Positions 20,575-30,800 of a stretch of DNA of 64,000 nt are shown in pieces. A model generated the notes under the pieces. The model was not told the origin of the DNA. It did not search any database and worked only from the letters and a program-made list of their open reading frames with translations. How positions within the stretch are numbered: the first letter of the stretch is position 1; every line of letters starts with the position of its first letter. Source of the DNA: Scheffersomyces stipitis CBS 6054. Lineage: Eukaryota; Ascomycota; Pichiomycetes; Serinales; Debaryomycetaceae. The position numbers and the translations under genes were made by a program. The DNA lies in contig NC_009045.1 of NCBI RefSeq assembly GCF_000209165.1, positions 496,001 through 560,000 on the forward strand. The letters are read 5' to 3'.

Positions 20575-21257
20575 TCGACTGAATAAACTAATTTGAACAA
20601 AATTGAACTAAAAAGAGAATTGAAAATGAAATTGAATACTGAAAATTGAATATTAGATGAATAATTCAAGTCAACTATACTGATTACTTGAAAAACTTGA
20701 ATTTTGATGTTGAATAATAAATGAACTATTGATCAACTGAAAATGAATATGAATTCAAATTGAACAACGCCATGTAGACTTTGGCGATGCCAGAGTATGA
20801 CTTCATGTCCACGAGGACCCATGATCTGCCTTTTTTCCGGCCTTTTTTTATTTCGTGTCTTACGACTTGGTGTTACATTCCTGTGTTTATAAATACTAAT
20901 CTAGACTACGGCGGTAGCGTTTCTAATACGAATATATATTATTGCGATAATGCGACTAGACAGTAGTTGAATTAATGAATATATTTATACATTTATATAT
21001 TTACGATGGTTTACAATTAATCCACATTGAACGTTGTGCAATATTCAACACTGTGCAACTAAGACGTTCTTCTTACCAACATATCTCCTCTCACCATAAC
21101 AGCGACTATAACGAAATAATATACTTTCGATGAAACGAAAATTTACAAATCCCATACATCTGTCTAGATTTCTACAAATCCACACTATTTCTCTTCAATT
21201 CAAATATATGATGTATGTGTATTCTCTTTGAGTTGACTTTCGTCGATGCTAACTACT
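20575..21257. other. Intergenic region between convergent SEC4 and the complex I gene, with a TTGAA-rich stretch
   Basis: Both genes end into this 683-base gap. The first 190 bases carry many irregular copies of TTGAA/AATTGAA (see the repeat entry). The rest is AT-rich with no ORF of interest. No RNA gene was recognised. Confidence 0.5.
20590..20768. repeat. Irregular TTGAA/TGAAT-rich low-complexity tract
   Basis: TTGAA, TTGAAT or TGAAT recurs more than a dozen times at irregular spacing in the SEC4 3' flank. It is not a clean tandem repeat. It may be a decayed microsatellite. Confidence 0.6.
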
Positions 21258-21662
21258 CTAGACCTTCTTGCCAAAGTACACCCATTGGTCTTCCAAAGGT
21301 TTTTCTTCCAATTCCTCCCATACTTTCAACTCAGCAAGTTCCTGAGCCAAAGTCAACTCTTCATGTGCCTGTATAACGATTTCTTCAATCAAACCACCTC
21401 CAATCTTGTTTTCTATGTTTTCGACAATTTCGTTTTCTTCGACAATCTTCAATCTGTTTTTTGTTAAAGCCTCAACAGACTGTTTGTAGATCGACTCCTT
21501 TGGGTACTTCTGGTCCAAAACCTTCAATGTATGGTTGTAAAGGGCAATCAATGCTGGACGAGGATTGGGGTGCTGGTACAAACCGGCCAAACCGGTGGGA
21601 TATCCAGATGCTGCCTTGACCAACACTTCCTCGGCAGTTCTCAATACTCTGGTAAATTTCAT
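21258..21662 (-). CDS. NADH:ubiquinone oxidoreductase (complex I) accessory subunit, NDUFA5/29.9 kDa family
   Basis: A 134-residue homologue of the NDUFA5 (B13; fungal 29.9 kDa) subunit of mitochondrial complex I, located in the peripheral arm. The N-terminal TGLAGLYQHPNPRPALIALY block, the YP-x5-Y-x3-VEALT motif and the C-terminal W-x-E-L-E-E-K-P-L-E-D-QWVYF block match this family. The frame is open to an ATG at 21764, but the family starts at MKFTRVLRTAEE, so 21662 is chosen. A TCACGTGA lies about 100 bases upstream. Its presence shows that the organism has respiratory complex I, unlike Saccharomyces. Confidence 0.88.
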   Translation of the reverse strand: MKFTRVLRTAEEVLVKAASGYPTGLAGLYQHPNPRPALIALYNHTLKVLDQKYPKESIYKQSVEALTKNRLKIVEENEIVENIENKIGGGLIEEIVIQAHEELTLAQELAELKVWEELEEKPLEDQWVYFGKKV

Positions 21663-22086
21663 TGCTATGTAGAGGTTTGTGCTGGAGCAGAAGGTGATGA
21701 TTGAAAAGTTGATAAATTTGTAATGTTCAATTCTCATTGGTTTGTTTGGCAAATGAAAACTCACGTGAATTTAGCGTGAATTTGGTCATGTGACAAGACG
21801 ATCTACATAGATAAGGACCAATGTCTGTAATACACAAGATTTGGCAATTATGATTTACACTCTATAATACAATTCTAGTCTCTGATGTTACTAAGCATGT
21901 ATACAATGTACCTATGTAGGTTTTTACAGCCAGAATCTGATCGGGCAATATAGCTATTGTGTACTGTATTGTAGTATAGTGTATGAAGAAATGAATAAGT
22001 AGTGTAGTATAGTGTAGTGTAGTGTTGAAGTTTAAAAACGAACAATCACAACGAAAGAAAGCAAATTCTTTCAAACAACTTATCCT
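21663..22086 (-). promoter_or_regulatory. Promoter region of the complex I gene and 3' flank of WWM1
   Basis: A 424-base gap. It contains the palindrome TCACGTGA at 21761-21768 and an alternating TAGTGTAGTATAG-like AT-rich stretch near 21970-22030 in the WWM1 3' flank. No other feature is seen. Confidence 0.5.
21761..21768. promoter_or_regulatory. TCACGTGA palindrome upstream of the complex I gene
   Basis: A perfect octamer about 100 bases upstream of the ATG at 21662. Cbf1 binds CACGTG. In Candida albicans Cbf1 has been linked to respiratory genes, so the context fits, but binding is inferred. Confidence 0.45.
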
Positions 22087-22746
22087 TCAGAAGTCACCTC
22101 CGCCAAAATCACCTCCTCCAAAGTCACCTCCTCCGTAGTCGTCGTTTCCACCATCCTGGTAGCCATCCTGGTAGCCATCCTGGTAGCCTTCCATTTGTTC
22201 ATGATCTTCCCAGTTGTTGATGGCACTACCCAAAAGCATACCACCCAACAAACCTCCACCGACACCCATAGCCATGGATCCCGCGCCAAACTTGTTACTT
22301 TGACGTTGTGGTTGTTGCTGTTGTTGGTAGTAGCCTTGTTGTGGAGGATATTGTTGGTAGTAGCCTTGCTGTGGAGGATACCCTTGTGGAGGGTAGCCTT
22401 GTTGTGGAGGATACCCACCGTAGCCCTGAGGAGGACCTTGTTGATAGCCTTGCTGGTATCCACCGTAAGCCCTTTGGTTACCCGAAGGTCTCAGCTGTTG
22501 CGAGTATTGCAGTTGTTGCAGCTGTTGGGATTGTCTTGAGGATGTCTTCTCTACTGGTCTCAGTTCCGGAGGTGCGTATGCTGGAGGGGGGACGTCGTCA
22601 CCGGCAAACTTCGTGCCACTGGGAGCTTCCCATTGCGATTTCTTGGTTGCTAGATCAACATAAAAGTATGTCTTGTATTTCTCGTCGTACTTGGCCACCC
22701 AACCGTCAGGCACAGAGGGTGGGTTCTTGGGATCGGCTTTGCTCAT
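22087..22746 (-). CDS. WWM1: WW-domain protein, Wwm1-like
   Basis: 219 residues. A single WW domain lies at about residues 10-45 (PDGWVAKYDEKYKTYFYVD ... SQWEAP) with both tryptophans. A Gln/Pro/Gly/Tyr-rich repeat region follows at about 70-150, then a glycine-rich hydrophobic patch (MAMGVGGGLLGGMLLGSA) and an acidic Gly/Asp tail made of short tandem repeats. This order matches S. cerevisiae Wwm1 (YFL010C), a WW protein reported to interact with the metacaspase Mca1. The repeats are typical of prion-like low-complexity proteins. Large antisense frames occur over the repeats but have no independent support. Confidence 0.85.
   Translation of the reverse strand: MSKADPKNPPSVPDGWVAKYDEKYKTYFYVDLATKKSQWEAPSGTKFAGDDVPPPAYAPPELRPVEKTSSRQSQQLQQLQYSQQLRPSGNQRAYGGYQQGYQQGPPQGYGGYPPQQGYPPQGYPPQQGYYQQYPPQQGYYQQQQQPQRQSNKFGAGSMAMGVGGGLLGGMLLGSAINNWEDHEQMEGYQDGYQDGYQDGGNDDYGGGDFGGGDFGGGDF
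22090..22186 (-). repeat. Short tandem repeats in the WWM1 C-terminal tail
   Basis: Three 15-base units encode GGGDF-like pentapeptides (22090-22134) and three 12-base units encode GYQD-like tetrapeptides (22151-22186). Both are in frame, so copy changes would preserve the protein. Confidence 0.75.
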
Positions 22747-23140
22747 TGGAATAGGGAAAGATACAAAGCGTAATGAAGGAAGATAAAGCGAGAAGAAAAA
22801 AGGAATCTAACAAAAGATAAAAAAAAAGGGCACCAATGTTAAATTGAAAAATCAAGCTACGGTGATTTCTCGGTTTCTCTTAGTATATTATATTGTTCCC
22901 GAAGATCACAATCACATTCCTAATGGGGCGAGCATGCGGAGGCTTTTGCATCGCCACGAATCCTTCTCTCCCTATTAGTTAAAAATGCGGCACTGGAACT
23001 TGGACTTTAATTATGGGTGTGTGTAGGATCACACAAGATGGTAGGCACTACAGTCAAAGCCTTCTTTCATCGGACGTGACTGCAAATTCAAGAGTCTCTA
23101 CTTTCATTGTTTTTTGTATCTATTCTCTCATTATTTCTAT
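22747..23140 (-). other. WWM1 promoter and MDM1 3' flank
   Basis: 394 bases with poly-A-rich stretches close to the WWM1 start and no ORF. No clear TATA box or E-box is seen. Confidence 0.45.
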
Positions 23141-26100
23141 TTACGTGAGCTCAGGAAATGCTTTTGCCACCAATTCGTCGATGATCTGAAGAATCAAGTG
23201 CTTGTTGAGAAAGTCGTTCTGGATCATGGAAAATATTTTGGTTGAGGCGAAGTTGGTATTAGACGTACCGAATATTCTCGAACATGTCTCATTCATAAAT
23301 ACTCCAAGTAGCACACGAGCTTCCTGTCTGGTTGTTGATCTCTGATATAGAGTACGTAACACTGGTGGATCCTTGAACTTGCCATTGGGGAACACTATAT
23401 TCTGTAAGTTGATCAACAAGTCGAGCATCTTCTCCTCTGTTTTTAGCTGTAGATCAACCTGTTCGTAGGTTTTCTTTTCGATTGTAGTACCAAACAACTG
23501 TTGTAGAATCAACACTAATGCTCGCCCTCTTAACCAACTCTTTGAATTGTTGAGCCGAAATACCGATATGAGCAAATCACAGATCGGTTTGACAAACACC
23601 TCTTTGCTACTCGAACTGCCGTATTCGTCAAACCACTTCAATTCCTGTTGCATATCCTTGATATTATCCATCATTTCTTCATTAGTCGCTACATCAGTAG
23701 CTGCCTTCGTAGGAACAGTATTGAAATTGGGAACCAACCTAGTTGAAATTCCATTATACAACTTGTTGGCTACCAATTCAACATTATTCTTGGAGCGACT
23801 TCCATCTCCAGTGATCCCATCTTCAAACGTTTGATTCTTCCGAAGTGTAAAGTTCTCTGATGATAGAAACGATCTGAACGCCTTATTCAGACACACTTCA
23901 GGAATTTGGATCAAGAGCTGTAAATACTCTTCAAGTGCAATCTTTCTCAATTCCACAAGCTGCCTTTGTTGAAACTTAAGCACAGACATCGTCCTCTTGG
24001 GGAATCGGATATTGGACACCTGAGGGTACCTCAATTTCAAATATTCATGCAACTTAAAGAATTGACTAAATCTTCTAGCAACAACCCAACCAGCTCTGAC
24101 AATCAGAGGATCGTTGCTGCTAAATTTTTGCACTTCAACAATGTATAGTATGAATTCTTTCCCATTCTCAGACCCGCTGATATAGGATTGAATGCTCACT
24201 CTTGATTTGCCATATAAACTATTATCGTTTTCTTGAACGATATACTGCTGTTTCTGTAATTCCTTTGAATTTATTTCTCTCTCCACGCTGACTTTAGACT
24301 TAGTCAAAATTTTTAATTCAGAAATGTTATTAGTAAGTTCTGCTTTCCTGATAAGTGGAATTAAAACCTTAACCTGCTCATTGAGCTTCTCGATTTGGTC
24401 AGTGAGTTTGGGGATTTCCTCCGCGAGATTCAAGTTCCCTGGGGCAGCCCAAAATACTTCCAGACCAGGATTGCCACTTTCTTCTGAATCGATTGGCAAA
24501 ACTTGGGAATCGGAATCATATGTCATTGAGTCAGTGTCTGTTCCAGATTCATCGCTGAGATCGTCAAAAAGCTTCGAACTCCTATTGTTCAGCCCAAGAT
24601 TGAGACCTTCAGTGGAATCGTAACCAAACAAACTTGAAGTGTCTCCAAACAATAATTCTTTCTTCACTTCTGCTGTGATTGCTTGTTTTTCCGAACTAAA
24701 TTCGGGCAAGGAAGATGATGACAAGTTGATCTTTTGGTCATAGGAAAATCTATTTTCGTTCTCTGAAGGGTCTTTCATAATTTTCGTAAAGGCATCCTCC
24801 ACAGCTTGAATTACCTCAGGATTAACTCTCTCATTTTTGGAAATCGCCTGGATATTGCCAAGATCTGGAGAAGCTTTCGATTTCAAGGAAGAAATATGGC
24901 CAAGTTTCAAAATGAAACCTGATTTCTTGAAGGCAGGAAGATCAGTTTCAACCATTTCATTAAATATAGCTTGCTGAACCTTAAACATCGTCTTTCTAGC
25001 TTTTTGATATCTTATTAATTTGCTTTCACTGGAGCTTTCATTGCTGAGATTTTCAACATCCTGAAGCAAGTCCTTGCTTACCGAGTTTACATATACCTGC
25101 GAATAATGGTCTAGAATTCGCCGTATATCATCAGTTGATGTAAATTCTAAGGAAACGGACATGTCCACTTCGCCATCCTCATTCAAAGCAGATTCCTCTA
25201 ATGGAGCTCTTAAAGAATCTATTTCCTTCCAGAATTGCAATACTTCCAACCTATTCTGATCCTTCATGAATTCAGAAAAGACCTTAAAAAATCGAGGATT
25301 GGGAAGAATATCAGATAACAGCAAATTTCCTATGAGATTCGCTTCTAGGCTAATTAAATTCCGGGTTCTTTCATCTATAGCGGATGACAACTCCAATAGT
25401 TTCCTAGTGACTCTATTTGATGGTGAAGCTTGTAATTGTACTTTCAAACTGTCGCGTATAGAATCAAGCTGTTGTATACTATCTATTTCATTGACATTAG
25501 ACATCATCTCTTTGAACGATGGAATATCCGTATTTTCTGTGATCATAAAAGTGGAAGAAGTTCCTTCGTCTTCTCTTCGCAGCTGTTTCTTAGCAAGCAT
25601 TTCCGTGTGTTCTTTTAAAGCCTCTCTTAACCGCTTCACTTGATCTCGATGCTTCAAATTATCACCAACAAGCTTGACGATTAACAAGTTGTAAAAATCG
25701 CCTTCTCCCACCATTTGTAGAATGCTAGTCAATATTGTGCAAGCAACGATTTCTGTTACTAGTGAAGTCACGATTTCATTTGATCTTTCTTGTTCGGATA
25801 GAAGATATGGTAGTATAGAAGCGATTTTGCTTCTCAAGTAATTCTTTTCGTTGGTATCGTTGTTTTCAAGATTAGACACAGTAACTCCAGGATGCAATCT
25901 ACCCCGGTCAAACTGATTAGCTATAGCTAGGTGGTACTCAGGGGTTTCGCTCTTGGGAACTGTTCCTTTTACTCTGACAGTCTCTTCCGCTTTAGTGAAG
26001 TAAATGAAATGCTCATTAACAATGGGTAAAACCTGAGATACTAGCAACCTAGCATAGTCTATATCAGCTAGTCTCAGTATAAGCTTAGTAAATATGGATT

Positions 26101-26539
26101 TCAATTCAACTTTAATACTGTCTTGAAACGAACTGTCCTTCGAGACCTGTTTGAACCAGCTATCCACAAATTCCTTGATAATCAAATCTATAAACTCCTC
26201 CAATGTCTCTGAAACCAAGAACGAATCGGCAATTATAGGTTTGTTCAATTTCTCAATTGAAGAATCAGAATGCGAGTTCCAGATGGATGGTTCTACGAAC
26301 TTGAACCGTTTTACTTTTGGGTTGTTCACAATTGGCTTCCTCACTTTGACAAATATCACAAAATAGCCTACAATGGCTAGAGATAGGAATCCTCCTATGG
26401 CAAATAGAGCCCAGTATATGAAGGTATATCGAAGAACGTAGAAAAATACAATGGAGTATCCAAAAACTTGAAGTACCATTTTCAAATGATGATGTATTCG
26501 GCTACTCGATACCAAGCCTGCGGGCTTCGCTCGCTCCAT
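23141..26539 (-). CDS. MDM1: Mdm1-like PXA-RGS-PX-nexin protein, ER-vacuole tether
   Basis: A 1132-residue sorting-nexin-like protein; S. cerevisiae Mdm1 has 1127. The N-terminus has two hydrophobic segments (about residues 20-70) that would anchor it in the ER. They are followed by a PXA domain (about 95-290), an RGS-like domain (about 405-530), a Ser/Asp-rich linker, and a PX domain (about 770-890) with the RRFSQFFKLHEYLKLRYP core that binds phosphoinositide. A C-terminal nexin domain lies at about 980-1100. Mdm1 tethers ER to vacuole at nucleus-vacuole junctions and affects lipid droplets. The ATG at 26539 is used; Met21 (26479), just before the first hydrophobic segment, is an alternative. 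Confidence 0.92.
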   Translation of the reverse strand: MERAKPAGLVSSSRIHHHLKMVLQVFGYSIVFFYVLRYTFIYWALFAIGGFLSLAIVGYFVIFVKVRKPIVNNPKVKRFKFVEPSIWNSHSDSSIEKLNKPIIADSFLVSETLEEFIDLIIKEFVDSWFKQVSKDSSFQDSIKVELKSIFTKLILRLADIDYARLLVSQVLPIVNEHFIYFTKAEETVRVKGTVPKSETPEYHLAIANQFDRGRLHPGVTVSNLENNDTNEKNYLRSKIASILPYLLSEQERSNEIVTSLVTEIVACTILTSILQMVGEGDFYNLLIVKLVGDNLKHRDQVKRLREALKEHTEMLAKKQLRREDEGTSSTFMITENTDIPSFKEMMSNVNEIDSIQQLDSIRDSLKVQLQASPSNRVTRKLLELSSAIDERTRNLISLEANLIGNLLLSDILPNPRFFKVFSEFMKDQNRLEVLQFWKEIDSLRAPLEESALNEDGEVDMSVSLEFTSTDDIRRILDHYSQVYVNSVSKDLLQDVENLSNESSSESKLIRYQKARKTMFKVQQAIFNEMVETDLPAFKKSGFILKLGHISSLKSKASPDLGNIQAISKNERVNPEVIQAVEDAFTKIMKDPSENENRFSYDQKINLSSSSLPEFSSEKQAITAEVKKELLFGDTSSLFGYDSTEGLNLGLNNRSSKLFDDLSDESGTDTDSMTYDSDSQVLPIDSEESGNPGLEVFWAAPGNLNLAEEIPKLTDQIEKLNEQVKVLIPLIRKAELTNNISELKILTKSKVSVEREINSKELQKQQYIVQENDNSLYGKSRVSIQSYISGSENGKEFILYIVEVQKFSSNDPLIVRAGWVVARRFSQFFKLHEYLKLRYPQVSNIRFPKRTMSVLKFQQRQLVELRKIALEEYLQLLIQIPEVCLNKAFRSFLSSENFTLRKNQTFEDGITGDGSRSKNNVELVANKLYNGISTRLVPNFNTVPTKAATDVATNEEMMDNIKDMQQELKWFDEYGSSSSKEVFVKPICDLLISVFRLNNSKSWLRGRALVLILQQLFGTTIEKKTYEQVDLQLKTEEKMLDLLINLQNIVFPNGKFKDPPVLRTLYQRSTTRQEARVLLGVFMNETCSRIFGTSNTNFASTKIFSMIQNDFLNKHLILQIIDELVAKAFPELT

Positions 26540-26725
26540 ATTAATTGGTAGAATTTAATTGCTGAATGTTGACAAAGTTGAAAGTTGTAGATACAGAAAT
26601 CCAACCATAAATATTGAAAATGATACGTGACACAAAGCCGTTTCGTGTTTTTATTATGGAGAACTTATGTCTATGCTATATTCTATTCTACAAGGGTTAT
26701 ACATGCTGTGTTTGCGAAGACTATT

Positions 26726-27475
26726 TCAGAGTTCTCTTCTTCGCTTCTTCGAACCTTCGCTCTCGTTAGAATCAAGTCTACGTTTCTTTGACTTGGTTTC
26801 TTTAGGGCTCTTTTCTTTCTTTTCTTTCTTGTCCTTCTTGTCCGACTTCTTGGACTTAGACTTTGACTCCAGAACCAAGTCTTCTTTCGTGGCCTTCTTT
26901 TCATTCTTTTTTGAAACTCCTTCTCTGTCTATTTTGTCTTTCTTGTCCTTTTTGCTTACTTTTCCTGTCTTCTCTCTTTTATTTAAATTGTCCTTCTTTT
27001 CGACCTTGTTTGATTTGTCCTTCTTGGTCTTTTTCTCCTTCTTCTTGTCCTTCTTCTTCTTCTCCTTCTTGTCCTCCTTGGAAATAGTACCGAAAGCCTT
27101 ATCTATCACTTTCGCTACCTCGTCTCTGTCAATATGGTCTTTTGCATTGCTGTAGCTGGTTTTCCCCACAGTACCTTCCAACCCTACACCTTTCACAAAC
27201 ATTTTGTAGAGAGCCGAAGTTTCTCTTCTCATATGATCTACAACCAAAGTCTGGTTCTGTGTGATAGAGATGGAACTTCCACTTCCGCTGACTTCCATAC
27301 TCTTAAGTTGACCATCAAAGAGCTTTTCCCACCATACATCAGTATCTTTTGTATCATGACCCAACCCCTTGGTATCTTTCTTGTGTTTCACCAAAATTGG
27401 CTTTTTGAGTCCGCCCTTTTGAAGAGCTTCTCCCTCTGTCCAGCCAAATGACTGTAAATAGGCGTTGGCATTCAT
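26726..27475 (-). CDS. TMA23: Nucleolar ribosome-biogenesis protein Tma23 (G-patch-like N-terminus)
   Basis: 249 residues. The N-terminus has a G-patch-like start (YLQSFGWTEGEALQKGGLKKP), then ILVKHKKDTKGLG, WWEKLFDGQLK and LYKMFVKGVGLEGT. These are the Tma23 signature blocks. From residue 130 the protein is almost entirely Lys/Glu/Asp repeats, as in the yeast protein, consistent with nucleolar retention. Pxr1 shares the G-patch idea but lacks the WWEKLFDG block. It is divergent from PRP24 with a 343-base shared promoter. Tma23 is linked to small-subunit rRNA processing. Confidence 0.88.
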   Translation of the reverse strand: MNANAYLQSFGWTEGEALQKGGLKKPILVKHKKDTKGLGHDTKDTDVWWEKLFDGQLKSMEVSGSGSSISITQNQTLVVDHMRRETSALYKMFVKGVGLEGTVGKTSYSNAKDHIDRDEVAKVIDKAFGTISKEDKKEKKKKDKKKEKKTKKDKSNKVEKKDNLNKREKTGKVSKKDKKDKIDREGVSKKNEKKATKEDLVLESKSKSKKSDKKDKKEKKEKSPKETKSKKRRLDSNESEGSKKRRREL

Positions 27476-27818
27476 TTTTAGCTAGCGGTGCTAATGCCAG
27501 GTAGTTCAGAGATGAAGAGAATACTGAAAAATTGTTATCATAGTGATGCTTTCCTGCACATTCCAAATTTTTTTAAATACAGGCGCTTAGTGAAAACCAA
27601 TTATTCAGATGAATATATCAAAATTCGAAAGTCTTAAGTCATTCAGCAAAAATTGTGTCATCATTGCCAATTCTGTAATATAGTTTTGAACTTTTGAAGT
27701 TCTTTAAATCCAAGCTTAACCTTGAAGTCTTGGCCTTCCAATCTAATTGAAGCTTGCGTCACGTGAGAATATCGAAACTCACTATATCTTGTCCAGATAG
27801 ACTTCTTTTCCAATCGAA
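27476..27818. promoter_or_regulatory. Divergent promoter region between TMA23 and PRP24
   Basis: 343 bases with a TCACGTGA palindrome at 27759-27766, only 53 bases before the PRP24 ATG. An 89-codon minus-strand frame across the PRP24 start is incidental. Confidence 0.55.
27759..27766. promoter_or_regulatory. TCACGTGA palindrome upstream of PRP24
   Basis: A perfect octamer 53 bases before the PRP24 start and about 285 bases from TMA23. Likely a bHLH (Cbf1-type) site by motif. Confidence 0.45.
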
Positions 27819-30800
27819 ATGTCTCAATCAGATGGAGAGGAAATAAAAAGATTGAAAAATTTGTACGGCTTGTTTGAATTACGTTATCAGCATTCAAGTC
27901 TAAAGCGAGTTCATGGAGATCTTCCGGCATCTGTTAAGGAGAATACAAAGGATAATATAGAAGAGACTGACAAGTGGAGCCAACTTCATACACATATAGA
28001 CTTTAGCAACTACCCGAGTTGGTTCAAACATAATACTGAGAATAATGCGTTTGATGATGCTGGGGTTTATATTGGCGATGTAAGTATTTCCCATAAAGGT
28101 ATCAGAGATTATGAAAGCCAGTTTTCAATAGAACATTTCAACGAACAACTTAAAGTCGCTCGTGAAGCGAATAATTTTGAAGGAATGTGTTCGATTTACA
28201 GTTCCAAAAACGAATGGTACTCCTTGAAAGCTGAAGAATGGAAAGAGTATAGAGAAGCAGCTTCTAGATCAGATGATCCTCACAAAGCATTGCTTAACTT
28301 TCATGAGGATCGAACTTTCGATGAACCATCATTCAGGAATTGGAAAGAGCGAATAGATCATTTTCGTAGTAAGGAACTGGATCCGGAGTTGGTGACAGAT
28401 TTATTACAGGAAGCTATGGCTGATTTAAAATTCCATTACTACGATATTGACAAGTTTATAGATTACACAATCGACTACTTTGCAATGGCTGGAGCTACAG
28501 GATCTGAAATAATGAACCTTCGTCTTCAACTTCTAGAAATTCCACATGCTGGATTGCAGGATTCTTTTTCTAAAATGTCGGCTACTGTTTCGAAATACTC
28601 AACCCAGTATGAAGACGATATGTCAGTAGCTCAGAAAACCTATTCAGCAACCTTGAAGAAACAAAAACATATTGAAATCTTCGAATTAGCCTTATTAAGA
28701 GAACCAGATAACATGTCTCTATGGACAGAATATGTGAAAAACTACGCAAAGTACATGGCTAGGGAAGATGATGACGCTCTTTTGTCGATATTTCGTCGAG
28801 CACCCAAGTCTGATGAGCTGTGGCTTCCCTTCTGTTTGTTGTGTATATATACTGTCTATGAACAGCAGTTCAGAGGTAAAGTTCTCGACGATAGAGTCTT
28901 GCTCCATATAACAGGCGAGCTTACTAGATTGTTTCCCTACCATCCTTCGGCTTACACAGAAGCATTGAAGCTTCCAGTCGACCGGATAAAAATGATAATT
29001 ACCATTAAAAATTTGGATTTAATTCATAAGTCTGACTATAATGAATGGAAGAAGGTTGCGTTGGCTATTTTGACATATTTATCATCTGGAATTTCATGGA
29101 ATGATCCAGAAATAAAGAAGCTACAAGAGAAACTAGATGTAGATCTAGTAGACAAGTACAAGGATGAACCCAAGACTTTTCAAAACATTTCCTTTGCTCA
29201 GAAGCTTCAAAACTTCGCAATCGAGTTTGCTGAATTTGCTATAGTTGAAAACAATGATATTTTTCATTCTGTTGAAAAGCTTTCGATTACACTTTTGGAA
29301 CGACTTGGAGATCAAGAGAGTGTTCATAAGCTTGCTAAGCAGTTGGTGGAACGTTTTTCTGATCAATGTGAGGTATGGCTCTTTCTCATAAATTTTTACA
29401 TCAGTGTAAATGAAAACAAAGATTTTATAACTTCTTTGTTTGAGAAGGGAGTCTCCTTTGCAAAATCTCTTGATTGGCCAGAAAGGTTGATTGAAGAGTG
29501 GATACACTTCGAAACAGTTTATGGTACACCAATATCATCAAAGAAAGCTGTCTTGTTTTGTAATAATACTTTACAGGATTTGGCATTGGAAATTCAAAAT
29601 GAAAGCAACGAGGAGGTTGATGATAAGCAGGCAGTTCTATCAGAAGATGAAGATAGTGAAGAAGGAGATAAAAAACGTAGAAAATTGAATAAAAACGATT
29701 CATCTGCTATAGTACCTCCTAGATCGAGAGAGAATTTGATGGTTAAAGTGGAAAATTTGACTTCCGATGTCACCAGGAATGATATAACTCGTTTCTTTAG
29801 TGACTGTGGAAGTATTAGAGAATTGTCTATTGTGGAAAATAGTGCGACAATTGAATTCCATGAAGAACGAGAAGTTTTGGCTGCAATTACTAAGGATAAG
29901 AAGAAAATTTCTGGGAAGGAGATCTCTGTGAAACGAATAGTGAATTGTATTCTTTTTGTTAACAATTACCCACCCAGTATGGACCAGGGCTGCATAAGGT
30001 TGATGTTCGAACAGATAGGTAAGTTGGCCAGTATCAGGTTTCCTTCTCAGCGTTCGAACCATACTAGACGGTTCTGCTATGTAGAATATGAAAACGCCAA
30101 TTCTGCTCTTCAAGCTGTCAAGATTTATAATGGAAAGGTATTGGTAGATAATGTTCTCCATCAGGATTTTGCTCTTCAGGTTGCTATATCTGATTCTGAA
30201 GCCAAGTCAGATAGAGAAACCAAGATGGAAAGCCAGATTAGAGTGAAGAACATTGACTACATGCTTGATATTGAAGCCATCAAAGGCATGTTTGTTGAAT
30301 GTGGAACTGTTACTCTGGTAGTAATTCCTAAGTTTCAGCGAAATAATTTTAATCAAAAGAACAATGGTTTGGCATACGTTACTTTTGAGAGTAATCACGA
30401 AGCACAAAAGGCTGTACAAATGGATGGAAAGATAATTGGAGGTAGACCAATTTCGGTTGCTTTAAGCTCGCGTTCACAGAAATACTCACAGTCACACAAG
30501 CATGATAATGGCTATTCAGCATCCAAATATTCACAATTTGAAGATGTAAGAACTGTGGGTGTTACTAATGTTGATAACACATTGACTGCAGAGCAAGTTA
30601 AACTATTTTTCTCTACCAATGGAGGTGTTGTTAGTAAAGTTGAGATCTTTCCTGAACATGCTGTGGCCATGGTGGAGTTTGAAAAGGCATCAGATGCTGG
30701 AAATGTGACTATGAGTCTTAGAACCAAGCAATTGGGAAACAGGGAGATTGTGTTGACGTCAATGGCAGAAGTTGTTAGTATTATTAAGGGAAAGAAGGAG

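Noticed and set aside
22195..22754. Plus-strand frames of 114 and 148 codons over WWM1
   Set aside because: They are shadows of the repetitive, codon-biased WWM1 coding sequence.
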